A model generated the notes under the pieces. The model was not told the origin of the DNA, made no database searches, and was given only the letters and a program-made list of their open reading frames with translations. Source: Gloeomargaritales cyanobacterium VI4D9 (GTDB lineage: Bacteria; Cyanobacteriota; Cyanobacteriia; Gloeomargaritales; Gloeomargaritaceae). Taken from it: a DNA stretch of 64,000 nucleotides. The position numbers were made by a program, and so were the translations under genes. This document shows positions 52,612 to 63,509 of this stretch, piece after piece (within the stretch, counting starts at the first letter, position 1; every line of letters begins with the position of its first letter). The stretch is taken from NCBI GenBank assembly GCA_927797885.1, contig OV696605.1, positions 1-64,000 of the forward strand, written 5' to 3'.

Positions 52612-53125
52612 CGCCAGCGAATCCGATCTATCCGAGTACGACCGTCTGAAACTCTGGCTGGTGCGGGTGACGCTTCTGCTGAGTTGGGGCACGTTTGCCC
52701 TGTGCTGGTGGGTGTATGGACTGAACGTGGCGGTGAGCTACCTGTTGGGGGCAATGGTCGGGCTGATTTACCTGCGGTTGCTGGCACGCAGTGTGGGGAA
52801 TCTGGGCGTGGCTGGACGCACTCCCTTTGTGTCTTCCCGGCTGTTGCTGGTGGTGGCTTTGTTTATCCTGGTGGTGCGCTGGCCGAGCTTGCAACTCCTG
52901 CCCGCCATCCTGGGGTTTTTGACCTACAAGTTAACTATTTTGCTGTACACCATTCAGACGACCCTAGGGGGAGGACAACAGCAGGGTGGGGGAACTCCCA
53001 TTACTCCCATTCAACACCAACCCCCGCAACCAGCGGCTGATAAACCGCTCACTCCAGCGGCGGGCAACGTACTGGGCGAATTGGCCCGTCTCAGGGCGGA
53101 ACACCATTTGGGAGACGAGGGGTAA
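52604..53125 (+). CDS. atp1: ATP synthase protein I (Atp1)
   Basis: 173 aa. Four spans in residues 15-120 with YLLGAMVGLIYLRLLARSVGNLG and LLPAILGFLTYKLTILLY, matching cyanobacterial Atp1/CGL160, an assembly factor for the FoF1 c-ring. Usually it heads the atp operon; here it follows the antiporter and no atp genes are near. The Gln/Pro-rich tail beyond residue 120 overlaps the 3' end of the UbiB-like gene on the other strand by 162 bases. Confidence 0.85.
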   Translation: MFNASESDLSEYDRLKLWLVRVTLLLSWGTFALCWWVYGLNVAVSYLLGAMVGLIYLRLLARSVGNLGVAGRTPFVSSRLLLVVALFILVVRWPSLQLLPAILGFLTYKLTILLYTIQTTLGGGQQQGGGTPITPIQHQPPQPAADKPLTPAAGNVLGELARLRAEHHLGDEG

Positions 53126-54832
53126 AAACCGGCGGGGTTCAAATCCCGGCACGCCCTGCAAAATCCCCCACAGGGAACGCAAATGCTCCCAACTGGCGGG
53201 TACGGTGGCGGTGGGGTGATGCCCATTGGGCAGGAATTGTTGCCAAACATTTTGTCCCCATTGGTCTAACCCCAAGGCTAATTCTTCCGCCAATTTCTCC
53301 CGGATAAAGCGACCCCGCTCGGAAAAGAGAAAATCCCCCACCTGCACCATCACTTTTTCCAGGTCAAAATCCTCACTGTGGGCGGCATTTTTGATCAGAT
53401 TTTCCAGGCGATTCCAGCGGAAGGTGCCGTCTTTGAAAAGTAAATCCTTGAGGGATTGGCGCAATTCCGGAGCCGGGTCGGTCAGCAATCGTTTCGCCAC
53501 GTAGGGATAGGCTAAATTCAACACCTTAAACTGGGGGTCAATGGTAATCGCAATCCCCTCCAAAGTCACCAGGGAACGAATGATTAACGCATAGTAAGCA
53601 GGCACTTGAAAAGGATATTCATACATCATTTTGGAGAGCTTGTCGGTGATATTTTTAATATTCAATTGGGACACACTGGCGGACAAGGCTCCCGCTGGCC
53701 CTAAAATTTCCGTAAACACCTGATTCAACGCCGGTTTAATCGGAGTTAAATCCGTGTCCGGGGTGAGAAATCCCAACTCCACATAGTCCTGCGCCAGGGC
53801 TTCGTAATCCCGGTTGACCATGTGGACAATGGCGGTGATCAGCCCATACCGCTGTTGGGGATTCACATAGCTCATCATGCCAAAATCCAAGTAGGCCAAC
53901 TGACCCCCGGGCATGGCCAAAAGATTACCGGGGTGGGGGTCAGCATGGAAAAACCCGTGTTCTAACAACTGCCGGAGCGAACACTGTACCCCAATTGCCA
54001 CCATGTGTTTGGTATCCAAACCCGCCTGCGCCATTTTCTCCACATCCGTCAGTTTGATCCCCGCAATCCACTCCATCGTCAGCACCCGGCGCCCGGTGAA
54101 ATTCCAGTAGATTTTCGGGACATAAATATCGGGAATATGCCCGTACAATTGGGCGAACTTTTCGGCGTTTAACCCCTCCTGGGTGTAGTCCATTTCCTCG
54201 TACAACCGGGTGGCAAATTCATCCAAAATGGCCACCAAATCACTGCGAATCCGTTTGACCCGCCCTTTCACCCAGGCCATCAAATGCCGCAGGATGTAGA
54301 TGTCCAAACTAATTTGCTCCACCAAACCGGGGCGTTGCACCTTCACCGCCACCCATTCCCCGCTGTGCAGTTGCCCCTTATAGACCTGCCCCAGGGAGGC
54401 CGCCGCCACCGGCTGGGGGGACAATTCCGCAAAAATCTGTGCCGGGGGTCGCCCCAATTCCTCCTTGATAAACTGGTAGGCTACCGCATTCGGGAAAGCG
54501 GGCAGTTGGTCTTGCAAAAGCGTTAATTCCTCCAGATAAGTCGGTGGCACCAAATCGGGACGAGTGGACAGGGCTTGCCCAATTTTGATCGCTGCTGGTC
54601 CCAAATCCGTGAGCAGTTGGCGAAATTCCTGGGCACGGCGGGCTTCATGAGTAGCCAAACGCCCCGTCAATCGGTCGGTGACCAACTTCAGTACAAACAG
54701 CACCAGCGGCCAGAGGATTGCCAATGCCCGCCGCCACACCCGCACGGACTGGGCATCATACATACGGGCAATCGCCTGGGGGTCGTACTGCCCCGCCCCG
54801 ACCACCGTCCCCGGTAACAATGCAGTTTCCAT
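52964..54832 (-). CDS. ABC1/AarF (UbiB-like) atypical kinase
   Basis: 622 aa. ADCK/UbiB family, linked to quinone or lipid metabolism in plastids and cyanobacteria. Motifs: GPAAIKIGQALSTRPDLVP (KxGQ), VAVKVQRPG, ADPHPGNLLA and YLDFGMM. Ends in two C-terminal helices. The 3' end overlaps atp1 convergently by 162 bases. Confidence 0.9.
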   Translation of the reverse strand: METALLPGTVVGAGQYDPQAIARMYDAQSVRVWRRALAILWPLVLFVLKLVTDRLTGRLATHEARRAQEFRQLLTDLGPAAIKIGQALSTRPDLVPPTYLEELTLLQDQLPAFPNAVAYQFIKEELGRPPAQIFAELSPQPVAAASLGQVYKGQLHSGEWVAVKVQRPGLVEQISLDIYILRHLMAWVKGRVKRIRSDLVAILDEFATRLYEEMDYTQEGLNAEKFAQLYGHIPDIYVPKIYWNFTGRRVLTMEWIAGIKLTDVEKMAQAGLDTKHMVAIGVQCSLRQLLEHGFFHADPHPGNLLAMPGGQLAYLDFGMMSYVNPQQRYGLITAIVHMVNRDYEALAQDYVELGFLTPDTDLTPIKPALNQVFTEILGPAGALSASVSQLNIKNITDKLSKMMYEYPFQVPAYYALIIRSLVTLEGIAITIDPQFKVLNLAYPYVAKRLLTDPAPELRQSLKDLLFKDGTFRWNRLENLIKNAAHSEDFDLEKVMVQVGDFLFSERGRFIREKLAEELALGLDQWGQNVWQQFLPNGHHPTATVPASWEHLRSLWGILQGVPGFEPRRFLPLVSQMVFRPETGQFAQYVARRWSERFISRWLRGLVLNGSNGSSPTLLLSSP

Positions 54833-54945
54833 CCCTTGCTCCCGAATTTGTAACGGATTGTAACAATCATAGCCTGTGGCAAGCCAGAATCGGCGGGATT
54901 GCCTTCTAACGGTACAATAAAACCCGTTACCCCGAAGCAGGCGCT

Positions 54946-55503
54946 ATGATTTCCAGCAACGATTTTCGACCCGGTGTCACCATTGAACTCGACGGCAGTA
55001 TCTGGCGGGTGGTGGAGTTTTTACACGTCAAACCCGGGAAGGGGTCAGCCTTCGTGCGTACCAAGCTCAAAAATGTGCAAACGGGAGCGTCCCTGGAGCG
55101 CACCTTCCGGGCGGGGGAAATGGTGCCCCAGGCGATTTTGGAAAAACGCACCATGCAACACACCTACAAAGAGGGTGACCAATACATTTTTATGGATATG
55201 GAAACCTACGAAGAACGCCGGTGTTCGCCAAAGGAAGTGGGGGACCGGGCTAAATATTTGAAAGAGGAAATGGAAGTCAATATCGTCACCTGGAACGACC
55301 AAATCCTGGAAATTGAACTGCCCAATACGGTGGTCTTGACCGTCATCGAAACCGACCCCGGCGTGCGGGGGGATACGGCGACCGGCGGCACCAAACCCGC
55401 CATCCTCGAAACCGGTGCCCAAATTCAAGTCCCCCTATTTATCAACACCGGCGAACGTATCCGGGTGGATACCCGCACCGATAGCTATCTGGGACGGGAA
55501 TAG
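54946..55503 (+). CDS. efp: Elongation factor P
   Basis: 185 aa, three OB-type domains. Relieves ribosome stalling at polyproline. The modification-site loop reads [10 protein letters not shown], and the C-terminal signature is [14 protein letters not shown]. It is directly followed by accB, a conserved cyanobacterial pair. Confidence 0.96.
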   Translation: MISSNDFRPGVTIELDGSIWRVVEFLHVKPGKGSAFVRTKLKNVQTGASLERTFRAGEMVPQAILEKRTMQHTYKEGDQYIFMDMETYEERRCSPKEVGDRAKYLKEEMEVNIVTWNDQILEIELPNTVVLTVIETDPGVRGDTATGGTKPAILETGAQIQVPLFINTGERIRVDTRTDSYLGRE

Positions 55504-55505
55504 CG

Positions 55506-55949
55506 GTGGAATTAACCTTCCAACAACTCCAGGAATTGCTTCTGGTACTCCAGCAGACGAGCATCACTACGTTTCACTTAAAAAGTGATGCTTTTGAACT
55601 GACATTAGAGCAAGGGCAAACGGGTGTCATATCCCCGGTCAGCCCGTCCGTAACCCCGGTGGTTTCCCCCGGCGAAAGACCTACCCCGGAGTCCAAGGAA
55701 ACCAGAAGAGGGATCGAAGTCACCTCCATGATGGTGGGCACCTTTTATGCGGCACCGGCACCGGGAGAACCCCCCTTTGTGCAGGTGGGGGACCGGGTGC
55801 AGGCGGGACAAACCCTGGGCATCGTGGAAGCGATGAAAACCATGAACGAAATCGAGGCACCTGCCAGCGGGGAAATTATCGAAATCAGCGTGGAGAATGG
55901 TCAACCCATCGAGTTTGGGCAGGTATTGATGCGTCTGCGCCCGGAGTAG
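55506..55949 (+). CDS. accB: Biotin carboxyl carrier protein of acetyl-CoA carboxylase
   Basis: 147 aa. Carries biotin on the lysine of EAMKTMNEI near residue 112; first step of fatty acid synthesis. N-terminal helical domain, Pro/Ser linker, then the biotinyl fold. GTG start at 55506, 2 bases after efp stops. The 3' end overlaps the convergent PPTase gene by 65 bases. Confidence 0.95.
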   Translation: MELTFQQLQELLLVLQQTSITTFHLKSDAFELTLEQGQTGVISPVSPSVTPVVSPGERPTPESKETRRGIEVTSMMVGTFYAAPAPGEPPFVQVGDRVQAGQTLGIVEAMKTMNEIEAPASGEIIEISVENGQPIEFGQVLMRLRPE

Positions 55950-56634
55950 CCCCCCAACACACGGCTCCTACATAGTTCTGCCCGACGCTAAAGTGCTGGA
56001 GATGGGCAGACCAACCCCCTGGTGGGGCAATGCGGGTCTGGTTCAGGGTATGCAGATTGGCAAATTCCCCCAACATCCCCGTTAGACCCGTTCCTAACGC
56101 CTTGCTGTAGGCTTCCTTGGCGACCCACAGTTCCAAAAAGTACTTTTGTCGTGCCTGGGGTGGCAGGCGTTGCCAGTGGGTTTGTTCCCCAAGCGTGCCA
56201 TAGCGTTGGATCAGGCGATGGGGGCATTGCAACGGGCGAATTTGCTCCACATCTACCCCCACCGAGTAACCCTCCCCCAGGGCAAATACCAGGGCAGAAC
56301 CACTGTGGCTCAAGTTAAATTGCAAACCATAATTCACCAGATATAGCTTACCCCAGGGATTGGTTTTGAACTGAAGTTCCGTCGGTTTAACCCCTAAAAA
56401 ATGACTTAGCAATACCCGCAATAATCCCCGGCTTAAAATTAATCGCTCCCGGATTTTGGGCTGAGAGAAATAGTTAATTTTTGCCCAGTCTTCAGGGGTT
56501 AAAATTTTACGCAGTTCTCGGAGAAATGCACCGGTTAAATTCCCTGTTTCCACCCGGTATAAATTAATTTCAGAGTCGTTGGCGGGAATGGGAATAAAAT
56601 TAGAAATTATATCGCCATCCATGCAAGAGATCAC
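55885..56634 (-). CDS. 4'-phosphopantetheinyl transferase (Sfp/HetI type)
   Basis: 249 aa. Activates acyl or peptidyl carrier proteins by adding the CoA arm. Motifs: NLSHSGSALVFAL, GVDVEQIRPL (Mg site), ELWVAKEAYSKALG. The start may be GTG 56634, whose GTGA overlaps the pxcA stop, or ATG 56622. Confidence 0.9.
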   Translation of the reverse strand: MISCMDGDIISNFIPIPANDSEINLYRVETGNLTGAFLRELRKILTPEDWAKINYFSQPKIRERLILSRGLLRVLLSHFLGVKPTELQFKTNPWGKLYLVNYGLQFNLSHSGSALVFALGEGYSVGVDVEQIRPLQCPHRLIQRYGTLGEQTHWQRLPPQARQKYFLELWVAKEAYSKALGTGLTGMLGEFANLHTLNQTRIAPPGGWSAHLQHFSVGQNYVGAVCWGATPGADASIPAQTRWVDHSPR

Positions 56635-57860
56635 TGATTCATTTTTTCTAAAACCGCCACCGAAGAAGGAGACGAGCGGGACAGATAATTAAAAATCCAG
56701 AATTTAATCGCCGAATCCAAAATCACCGGCACCGTAGCAATAAACGCATAAATCGCCGAGCGGTTAGGCGTAAAACCAAAATGTTCCGACAAGGTTTCCA
56801 ACAGCACCTCCCACCCTTCCGCCGAGTGAAACCCCACAAATAAATCCGTCACTAGAATAAAAATAAATACCTTTGTAGGGTCGTTCAAACCCCGAAAAAA
56901 CCGGTCAACAAATCCCCATAAAACCGGGAACTGATTCTTACCGAATTGAGCCACCATCAAAAAAGCTAATAACCCACTCAAATCGGCAAGTAAATTGGCT
57001 AAACCATCCACCGCCCGATAGGCATTTTTCTTGAAAATTTCCAGAGCTTTTTCTTGCAATGCTTCCTCCCGCTTGGTAGAAAACTCCGGGTTAAGACCAA
57101 TCAAATGGGTAAATTCCATCGCTTCTTTATAACGCACAAACTCATCAATCGCTTCTTGACGGATTTCATCCCGCAAAAAAGGGCGGGCATACTCAGGATT
57201 AACATTCACAAAATAGTCTAAAAATGGGGTAAAAATAATATGTTTAGTGAGAATTTGGGTGAGCAGTGGCACGGTCAATAAAATTACGAGAAATCGAATT
57301 GCTCTTTTGCCCTGTTGTCGAAACAAACGGATTTCTTGAACAACCTGTTCCTCGTAACCTGGGCGCAATTCCCGTCCAATTTCTTTCACGGTGGCGATGA
57401 ATGAGCCATTCGCTTGGTTCGCCCGCCGGGATGGGATGGCTTCGTTGGCGGGTACCTCCTCATTGACATCATCAAAAAGTATGCTTTTTATTGATTTCGT
57501 TGATTTCGTTGGGGGTTCCTGCTGACGATAGGGAGCAATCATTTTTTCAATAAAAGCTACTTTCTGTAAAACTTCTTCCTCCTCTTCCCAAGGCAACTCA
57601 TCGTGGTCTGCTAAGAAATTAAAGAATTGAAACTGCATCATATTCATCCGAATTGTGAGCAATTGCCGGTCTAAAATTCCCTGGATATAACGGGCTTGGG
57701 CTGGATCAGCCGGAAGGGAGCGATGCAGGGGATGACCATACCGTTCTTCTAAGGTTTTGAGACGCTGGGCGGCACGGTAGGCTCGTTTCAGGCTTTGGCA
57801 CGCCCGGTCAATCAACCAACCCTGCCAGCCAGTAGCACCCTTTCTGGAAGAATCAGTCAT
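56631..57860 (-). CDS. pxcA: Proton extrusion protein PxcA (CemA homologue)
   Basis: 409 aa. Inner-membrane protein for light-induced proton extrusion, important for CO2 and pH adaptation. Long soluble N-terminal part (about 200 residues) then four spans including FLVILLTVPLLTQILTKHII, and the conserved LVTDLFVGFHSAEGWEVLLE and PVILDSAIKFWIFNYLSR. Co-transcribed with the PPTase by overlap. Confidence 0.93.
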   Translation of the reverse strand: MTDSSRKGATGWQGWLIDRACQSLKRAYRAAQRLKTLEERYGHPLHRSLPADPAQARYIQGILDRQLLTIRMNMMQFQFFNFLADHDELPWEEEEEVLQKVAFIEKMIAPYRQQEPPTKSTKSIKSILFDDVNEEVPANEAIPSRRANQANGSFIATVKEIGRELRPGYEEQVVQEIRLFRQQGKRAIRFLVILLTVPLLTQILTKHIIFTPFLDYFVNVNPEYARPFLRDEIRQEAIDEFVRYKEAMEFTHLIGLNPEFSTKREEALQEKALEIFKKNAYRAVDGLANLLADLSGLLAFLMVAQFGKNQFPVLWGFVDRFFRGLNDPTKVFIFILVTDLFVGFHSAEGWEVLLETLSEHFGFTPNRSAIYAFIATVPVILDSAIKFWIFNYLSRSSPSSVAVLEKMNQ

Positions 57861-57912
57861 TGCCTAGAAAATTCACGTTGCCGCTATTTTAGCTCACTGC
57901 CCCAAAAACCCG

Positions 57913-59322
57913 TTAGTCCTGCGCCCATTTGCCGTGAAAACCAAAGGGAACAATTGCCGGTAAGCGCAGTTGGCAACAGGGACCATCGGTAAATTGTGCC
58001 GCCGGAAATATCCATAATTCGCTCTGTTCCTGATGACTATTAAAAATCAAATTGATCAAATAATTCCCCTCGGAAACATACACCGGTTCCATACAGTAAT
58101 ATCCCACCCCACAATCAAATTCTTGCCAGGTTTGGGTCTGTTGGTCGTAGCAACCCATGACACTATCAATTTCCTTGACCACATTGGCTCCCGCCCGCTT
58201 CATGGAACAGTAGGTATAACGCCAGGATTGCCCCACCTGGGTATCAGGAACCACCGGAAATTCGCAGTCCCGTTCCGTGAGTTGTGTTTCTCGCTCCAAA
58301 TGTCCTGTTTTTATATTCAATTCCATTTCCCACAAATGCCCTGGGGCTTCCGTGACGGGGTTACCAGCACTCACTTCCCGCAGGTATTCATTCGTGGCAA
58401 AATCCGCATAACGCACCAGTTGGCAACGGATTAAATCTGGGGTAATTTCGCAAGCATTGGCAAAGTGCCATTGAAACCAGGCGGGTGCCTCGCCCTGCTG
58501 AACCATTGCTAAATTCTCCCGGTCAATGATTAACAGTTTTGTGCCTAAATCCGGTTGCCATTCCAGGGCTTCGCTGTAACTTTTTAAGTTGAACATCAGG
58601 GGTAAAATATTCAATCGCACCGGCGGAATCATAAATACCAAATACCGACCCGCCATCACAAAATCATGGATTAAGGGCAATCCCTCCAACGCCACATCCA
58701 CCCGTTTTTTAATCACACCATTGGGGGCACTGCGATAGAGATGTAAGGTGGCATGACGACCTAAACTCACGCCAAAATTATAAATCTCTCCCGTTTGTGG
58801 GTCCCGCTTGGGGTGGGCAGAATAGGGGGTAGTAGAGGTTAAACTCCCCAAAGTATCTAAACCCAAAGTCTGCAACGATTGCCGGTCTAACTGGTGGGGT
58901 GCCCCTCCCTCCCACAGGGCGAGCAGTCGATCTGCCAAGGGCAAAATCGAGGTATTGGCGCAGTTTTTCACATTTTTACCAAACAGCCGCTCCCACAGAG
59001 GCCCCGGTGTGGTCATCCCGTAGTTGGGAAACAGATACCGCCCCGCCCGCTCTTCCGCCTGATAGCCTGCCGTTTGTACATAGCGCAGAAGTCCTTGGGC
59101 ACTTCCGTCCTGAAAATGTACTGCTAAAATTGCCCCATCCCCATCAAACCAATGCCCGACCCGCTGATTGCCCCGTTGTAAACGCCCTGGCCCATTCCGG
59201 TAAAAGGTACCCCGCAAACCCGCAGGGATGGCACCTGTCAGCACCGTCAACGGCTCCGGGCCAAATTCAACAGCGGTGGTGAAAATCGCTTTTTGCCAGG
59301 GGTAACGAGGGGCGACAACCAT
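57913..59322 (-). CDS. Carotenoid cleavage oxygenase
   Basis: 469 aa beta-propeller non-haem iron dioxygenase close to the apocarotenoid-15,15'-oxygenase of Synechocystis, which makes retinal-type products. Iron-binding His residues appear in YSAHPKRDP, LIHDFVM, WFQWHFANACE and the C-terminal FGFHGKW. The substrate may be an apocarotenal. Confidence 0.9.
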   Translation of the reverse strand: MVVAPRYPWQKAIFTTAVEFGPEPLTVLTGAIPAGLRGTFYRNGPGRLQRGNQRVGHWFDGDGAILAVHFQDGSAQGLLRYVQTAGYQAEERAGRYLFPNYGMTTPGPLWERLFGKNVKNCANTSILPLADRLLALWEGGAPHQLDRQSLQTLGLDTLGSLTSTTPYSAHPKRDPQTGEIYNFGVSLGRHATLHLYRSAPNGVIKKRVDVALEGLPLIHDFVMAGRYLVFMIPPVRLNILPLMFNLKSYSEALEWQPDLGTKLLIIDRENLAMVQQGEAPAWFQWHFANACEITPDLIRCQLVRYADFATNEYLREVSAGNPVTEAPGHLWEMELNIKTGHLERETQLTERDCEFPVVPDTQVGQSWRYTYCSMKRAGANVVKEIDSVMGCYDQQTQTWQEFDCGVGYYCMEPVYVSEGNYLINLIFNSHQEQSELWIFPAAQFTDGPCCQLRLPAIVPFGFHGKWAQD

Positions 59323-59437
59323 TGCTCAAGTATCCACGTAGTCCTCCCAGCTTAACAAAACAGTTACCAAGAAACTGGGTCTAAAGCCCCGCCCCAATGC
59401 CTACGGCACGGCTAACGCCTAGAGGGCGGCTTTTATC

Positions 59438-59538
59438 TATAGCAATCCTAAATAAAAATAGAATAGGGGTCGCAGGGGCACCGCCCCCGTCCTTGGTTCT
59501 GGAAAATTCTTGTTTGTAAATCAAGTAGGATTGCTATA
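59438..59538 (+). repeat. MITE of repeat family A
   Basis: Clean copy: TATAGCAATCCTA to TAGGATTGCTATA, with the GGGGCACCGCCCCCG hairpin. A further partial block (ATGCCTACGGCACGGCTAACG) lies at 59397. Confidence 0.82.
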
Positions 59539-59556
59539 TGACAAGGAAAGAGTAAT

Positions 59557-59686
59557 GGGCACCTCTATTACCTCTATTAATTCATAGCTATTGAGAATGA
59601 CCCCTACGTTATTGATAATTGCCGATGAGAGAATGGGGTTTCCGAGCCTTCCGTGTAAGTATAAAAATCAATAGATGGAGGTGCCT
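59557..59686 (+). repeat. MITE of repeat family B (best copy)
   Basis: Starts GGGCACCTCTATT, the same 13 bases as the IS5-type end, and finishes ATGGAGGTGCCT. Core TTCATAGCTATTGAGAATGA and GTGTAAGTATAAAAATCAAT. 130 bp, too short for a gene. Confidence 0.75.
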
Positions 59687-59769
59687 TTACATAAGATTAA
59701 CACGGCTTGGAGATACCCATCAAAAATTAACCCTATCCCTGACCTCGTTCCCGCTGGGACAGGGGGTAT

Positions 59770-62019
59770 CTAGGCTTCCAAACGGCGCGGGAAACAATTA
59801 GCCCAGGCGTGGTGCATATCGGCAACGGGCAGGTTCACAATTGGGTCATGGGCGGTCTGAATCACCAGAGCATCGCCGCCGGTTACGCCCCAAAATCCCC
59901 AAGCACCCGGCAATTCTTCCGTGAGATAGCTTTCCCAAACCGAACGGTACTCCGGCACAACCGTCACCCAAATCCGACTGCCACCCTCTGCAAAAAGAAA
60001 TTCATCCCAACGGGTTTCTAGCGGTACATTGATAGTAATCTGTACACCACAATCCCCAGCAATCGCCATCTCTGCTAAAGCAATCAAAACACCCCCATCA
60101 CTGACATCGTGCGCCGCCTGCACCCAGCCCTGGGCAATCCCCGTGCGGCAGATGCGCTGTACCCGTTGTTCCTGCGCCAAATCCACCGCTGGCGGACGAC
60201 CCGTGACCAACCCATGAATGGCAACCAGATATTCCGACCCCCCCAGCCCCACCGTTGGGGAATCTTGCCCCCAGGGGACACCCAACAAGTACAAACATTG
60301 TCCTGCTTGCCACTGCATCGTACAGCGACGGCGAATATCCGCCACCCGCCCGACCATGCCAACCACCGGGGTGGGATAAATCGCCTGCCCTTGGGTTTCG
60401 TTGTACAGGGAAACATTGCCGCCGGTGACGGGAGTGCCCAGTGCCCGACACGCCTGCACCAACCCCCGACAAACCATCGCCAATTGCCAGTAAATTTCCG
60501 GCTTTTCCGGGGAGCCAAAGTTGAGGTTGTCCGTCACCGCCAGGGGTTCTGCCCCCACACAACTGAGATTCCGGGCGGCTTCCGCCACCATCGCCATTGC
60601 CCCCCGCTCCGGGTCGAGCCAGACCCAACGACCATTTCCATCCATCGTCGCCGCCACCCCCAACTGCCCCCGCACCCGCACCACGGCGGCATCAGCGCTC
60701 CCCGGCAGGATTACCGTGTTGTTTTGCACCTGCTGGTCGTACTGGCGATAGATCCAACGCTTGCTCCCCAGGTTGGGTTGGTCGAACAGCGTTAGGACAA
60801 TATCATTCCAACTGCGCCCCAAAATACCCGCTGGTGTAGCTGGTGGCAGGGATGTGGGTTGCCATTGCCAGTGGGTTTGGACGGCGAGGGGCGGCTCCAG
60901 CAAAATTTCCCGCTCATAAATGGGTGTGTTCTCAGTCAACGCAACGGCGGGAATCTGCGCCACCATCTGCTGTTTGTAGATAATTTGGACTTCCGGTTCG
61001 GCAATCACTTCCCCGGCGATGACCGCTGCCAATCCCCAGCGGTGAAAAATTGGCAAAACCTCCGCTTCTCGTCCCCGTGCCACCACCAACAGCATCCGTT
61101 CCTGGGACTCAGAAAGCATAAATTCCAGGGGTTGCATCCCGGTTTCCCGCACCGGAATCGCATCCAAATCCAGGCGTATCCCGACCCCTCCCTTCGCCGC
61201 CATTTCCGAGGTGGCACAGGTCAACCCGGCAGCCCCCATGTCCTGGCACGCCACTACCGCTCCGGTGGCAAAGGCTTCCAGACAGGCTTCAATCAGGCAT
61301 TTTTCCAAAAAGGGGTCGCCCACCTGCACCGCCGGTCGTTGGGCTTGGGTATCCTCCGCCAATTCCGCACTGGCAAAACTGGCACCCCCGATGCCATCCC
61401 GCCCGGTCGTCGCCCCCACATACACCACCGGATTGCCGACCCCCCGTGCCGCCGCGGGCATCACCTGCGGGGTGGGCAGAACCCCCAACGCCATGACATT
61501 CACCAAAGGGTTGCCATTGTACACCGGGTCGCAGTACACCTCCCCCCCCACCGTCGGCACACCCACGCAATTCCCGTAGTGGCTGATCCCCGCCACCACC
61601 CCGGCGAGCAATGCCCGGTTACGGGGCACATGCAGGTCGCCAAAGCGCAGGGAATTCAACAGGGCAATCGGTCGTGCCCCCAGGGTAAAAATGTCCCGCA
61701 AAATGCCGCCTACCCCCGTCGCCGCCCCCTGAAACGGTTCCACCGCCGAAGGATGGTTGTGGGATTCCACCTTAAACGCCAGGTACACCCCGCCCAGGTC
61801 AACCACGCCCGCATTTTCCCCCGGACCCACCACCACCTGCGCCCCCTGGGTGGGCAATTGCCGCAGGAAGGGTTTGGAATTTTTGTAACAACAATGTTCA
61901 GACCACATCACCCCAAACATCCCGAGTTCCAAGCGGTTGGGGGGACGGTGCAATTGCTCACAAATCCAGGCGTACTCCTGGGGGGTCAGCCCGGTGCGTG
62001 CCAAATCCGGGGGGGTCAT
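59770..62019 (-). CDS. purL: Phosphoribosylformylglycinamidine synthase subunit PurL
   Basis: 749 aa small-type PurL. ATP-dependent step from FGAR to FGAM in purine synthesis, working with PurQ and PurS. Motifs: [48 protein letters not shown], and [11 protein letters not shown]. It overlaps the upstream kinase gene by 4 bases, so the two are co-transcribed. Confidence 0.96.
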   Translation of the reverse strand: MTPPDLARTGLTPQEYAWICEQLHRPPNRLELGMFGVMWSEHCCYKNSKPFLRQLPTQGAQVVVGPGENAGVVDLGGVYLAFKVESHNHPSAVEPFQGAATGVGGILRDIFTLGARPIALLNSLRFGDLHVPRNRALLAGVVAGISHYGNCVGVPTVGGEVYCDPVYNGNPLVNVMALGVLPTPQVMPAAARGVGNPVVYVGATTGRDGIGGASFASAELAEDTQAQRPAVQVGDPFLEKCLIEACLEAFATGAVVACQDMGAAGLTCATSEMAAKGGVGIRLDLDAIPVRETGMQPLEFMLSESQERMLLVVARGREAEVLPIFHRWGLAAVIAGEVIAEPEVQIIYKQQMVAQIPAVALTENTPIYEREILLEPPLAVQTHWQWQPTSLPPATPAGILGRSWNDIVLTLFDQPNLGSKRWIYRQYDQQVQNNTVILPGSADAAVVRVRGQLGVAATMDGNGRWVWLDPERGAMAMVAEAARNLSCVGAEPLAVTDNLNFGSPEKPEIYWQLAMVCRGLVQACRALGTPVTGGNVSLYNETQGQAIYPTPVVGMVGRVADIRRRCTMQWQAGQCLYLLGVPWGQDSPTVGLGGSEYLVAIHGLVTGRPPAVDLAQEQRVQRICRTGIAQGWVQAAHDVSDGGVLIALAEMAIAGDCGVQITINVPLETRWDEFLFAEGGSRIWVTVVPEYRSVWESYLTEELPGAWGFWGVTGGDALVIQTAHDPIVNLPVADMHHAWANCFPRRLEA

Positions 62020-63509
62020 GGGGTTTCTTTCTTATAGACTTTGCCCCGGTAGGTGTAGGACTTGCCCTCCTTGGCATCCTTGCCCTCCGGCGGGGGTTGC
62101 CCCTCCGCCCGGGTACTGGGATTCATCACCCCCGTTTCATAGGTGCGCCCCCGGTAGTGGAACCGCATCCCCGTCGCCCCCGACAATTCCACCGATTGCG
62201 CCACCCGCTCCACCGGCTGGTACACCTGTCCCCGATAGGTGCGTAATTGTGCCACCGATTGCGGCTCATGCAACGTCACTACATCATCTTGATAAAAACG
62301 GTACAAAAAATAGCCATCCCGGAAGGCTTGGTCATCGGTAACGTGGTGAATGATGTTGCGTGCCACCAGGGTTTGCCCCAGTTGAATCGCCTGTTGCCGC
62401 CCGACCCCCAGGTTTTTCATCAACCAGGTCACCAGTTCGGAACCCACAAAACAGCGGGGATAAACCCGCAAAAGATAGCGGCGGTCCCGAATGTCCAGTC
62501 CCCCTTCCCCCCGCAACCGTTGCAGTAATTCATCCCCGTCCAGGGTGGGGAGACCCGTATCGCCCCCCGTTGGTGCCATCAGGGCTTCCAAGTCATTCAG
62601 CACCGCATCCGCATCCGGGTACCGTTCATCCAAAGCGGGCAGCAACATCCGGTCAATGATCCGTGCCAACCCATCGCTCACGGTGGTAAAGGAACGCCAT
62701 TGCCAGCAGTGGCGACCGGGGTCAATCAGTTTTTGGGGGGGGCAACCGGTCAACAACACCGCACAGGTGGCTCCCAGGGCGTAAATATCCGAAGCAGGCA
62801 CCGCCTGCAACCCGTAGGTTTGTTCCGGGGGGGAATAAATCGGACTGCCGATATTGGTCAGGTCAACCTGGGTGTTTGGCGAATGCACCGCCTGCTTCAC
62901 CGCCCCAAAATCCAGGAGATACAACGTGCCGTTTTCGTGGCACATGATATTGGCTGGTTTAATATCCCGATGCACCACATTGTGCCGATGAATAAAGGAC
63001 AAAACCCCCAAGATGGAGCGCAAAATTTCCGTCACTTCCGTTTCGTTCAACCGCCCCTGCCGCCGCACCACCTTATCCAAATCTTCCCCCGGAATGTACT
63101 CCTGCACCAGATAAAAATATTCCTCCTCCTGTGCCCCATTGGTTGACGGTACACTCAAGTCAAAAGAAGCAAATAAATAGGGAATTTGCGGGTGGGTTCC
63201 CAGGGCTTCGAGTACCTCCGCTTCCCGATGAAATAATCTCTGCGCCGTTTCCAGGTCGGTACTGTCAAATTTCGCCGTCCGCAATTGTTTCACCACACAG
63301 AGCCGTTGGGCTGGCGTGAATAGGTCTTTCGCCAAATAGGTGCGACCAAATCCCCCCTGGGCAAGCAGTTTTTGGGGTAAATAACGACCCAACAGCACCA
63401 AAGGCATCCCACAACTGGCACAGGTCAGGTTGAGCAGTTCATTGCGCTCCACCGTCTCCAGGCGATTTTGGGGTTGGCTACAGGTGGGGCGGGTGCAATA
63501 GGCATCCAT
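62016..63509 (-). CDS. Ser/Thr protein kinase with DEP domain and DUF4278 repeats
   Basis: 497 aa, soluble. N-terminal zinc ribbon (CTRPTC...CASCG), then a Hanks-type kinase (about 40-310): [37 protein letters not shown] domain follows (about 330-415, [20 protein letters not shown]), for membrane or protein docking, then two or three YRG-Y repeats of DUF4278 type ([32 protein letters not shown]). The unusual domain set suggests a regulator specific to cyanobacteria; the target is unknown. Confidence 0.9.
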   Translation of the reverse strand: MDAYCTRPTCSQPQNRLETVERNELLNLTCASCGMPLVLLGRYLPQKLLAQGGFGRTYLAKDLFTPAQRLCVVKQLRTAKFDSTDLETAQRLFHREAEVLEALGTHPQIPYLFASFDLSVPSTNGAQEEEYFYLVQEYIPGEDLDKVVRRQGRLNETEVTEILRSILGVLSFIHRHNVVHRDIKPANIMCHENGTLYLLDFGAVKQAVHSPNTQVDLTNIGSPIYSPPEQTYGLQAVPASDIYALGATCAVLLTGCPPQKLIDPGRHCWQWRSFTTVSDGLARIIDRMLLPALDERYPDADAVLNDLEALMAPTGGDTGLPTLDGDELLQRLRGEGGLDIRDRRYLLRVYPRCFVGSELVTWLMKNLGVGRQQAIQLGQTLVARNIIHHVTDDQAFRDGYFLYRFYQDDVVTLHEPQSVAQLRTYRGQVYQPVERVAQSVELSGATGMRFHYRGRTYETGVMNPSTRAEGQPPPEGKDAKEGKSYTYRGKVYKKETP

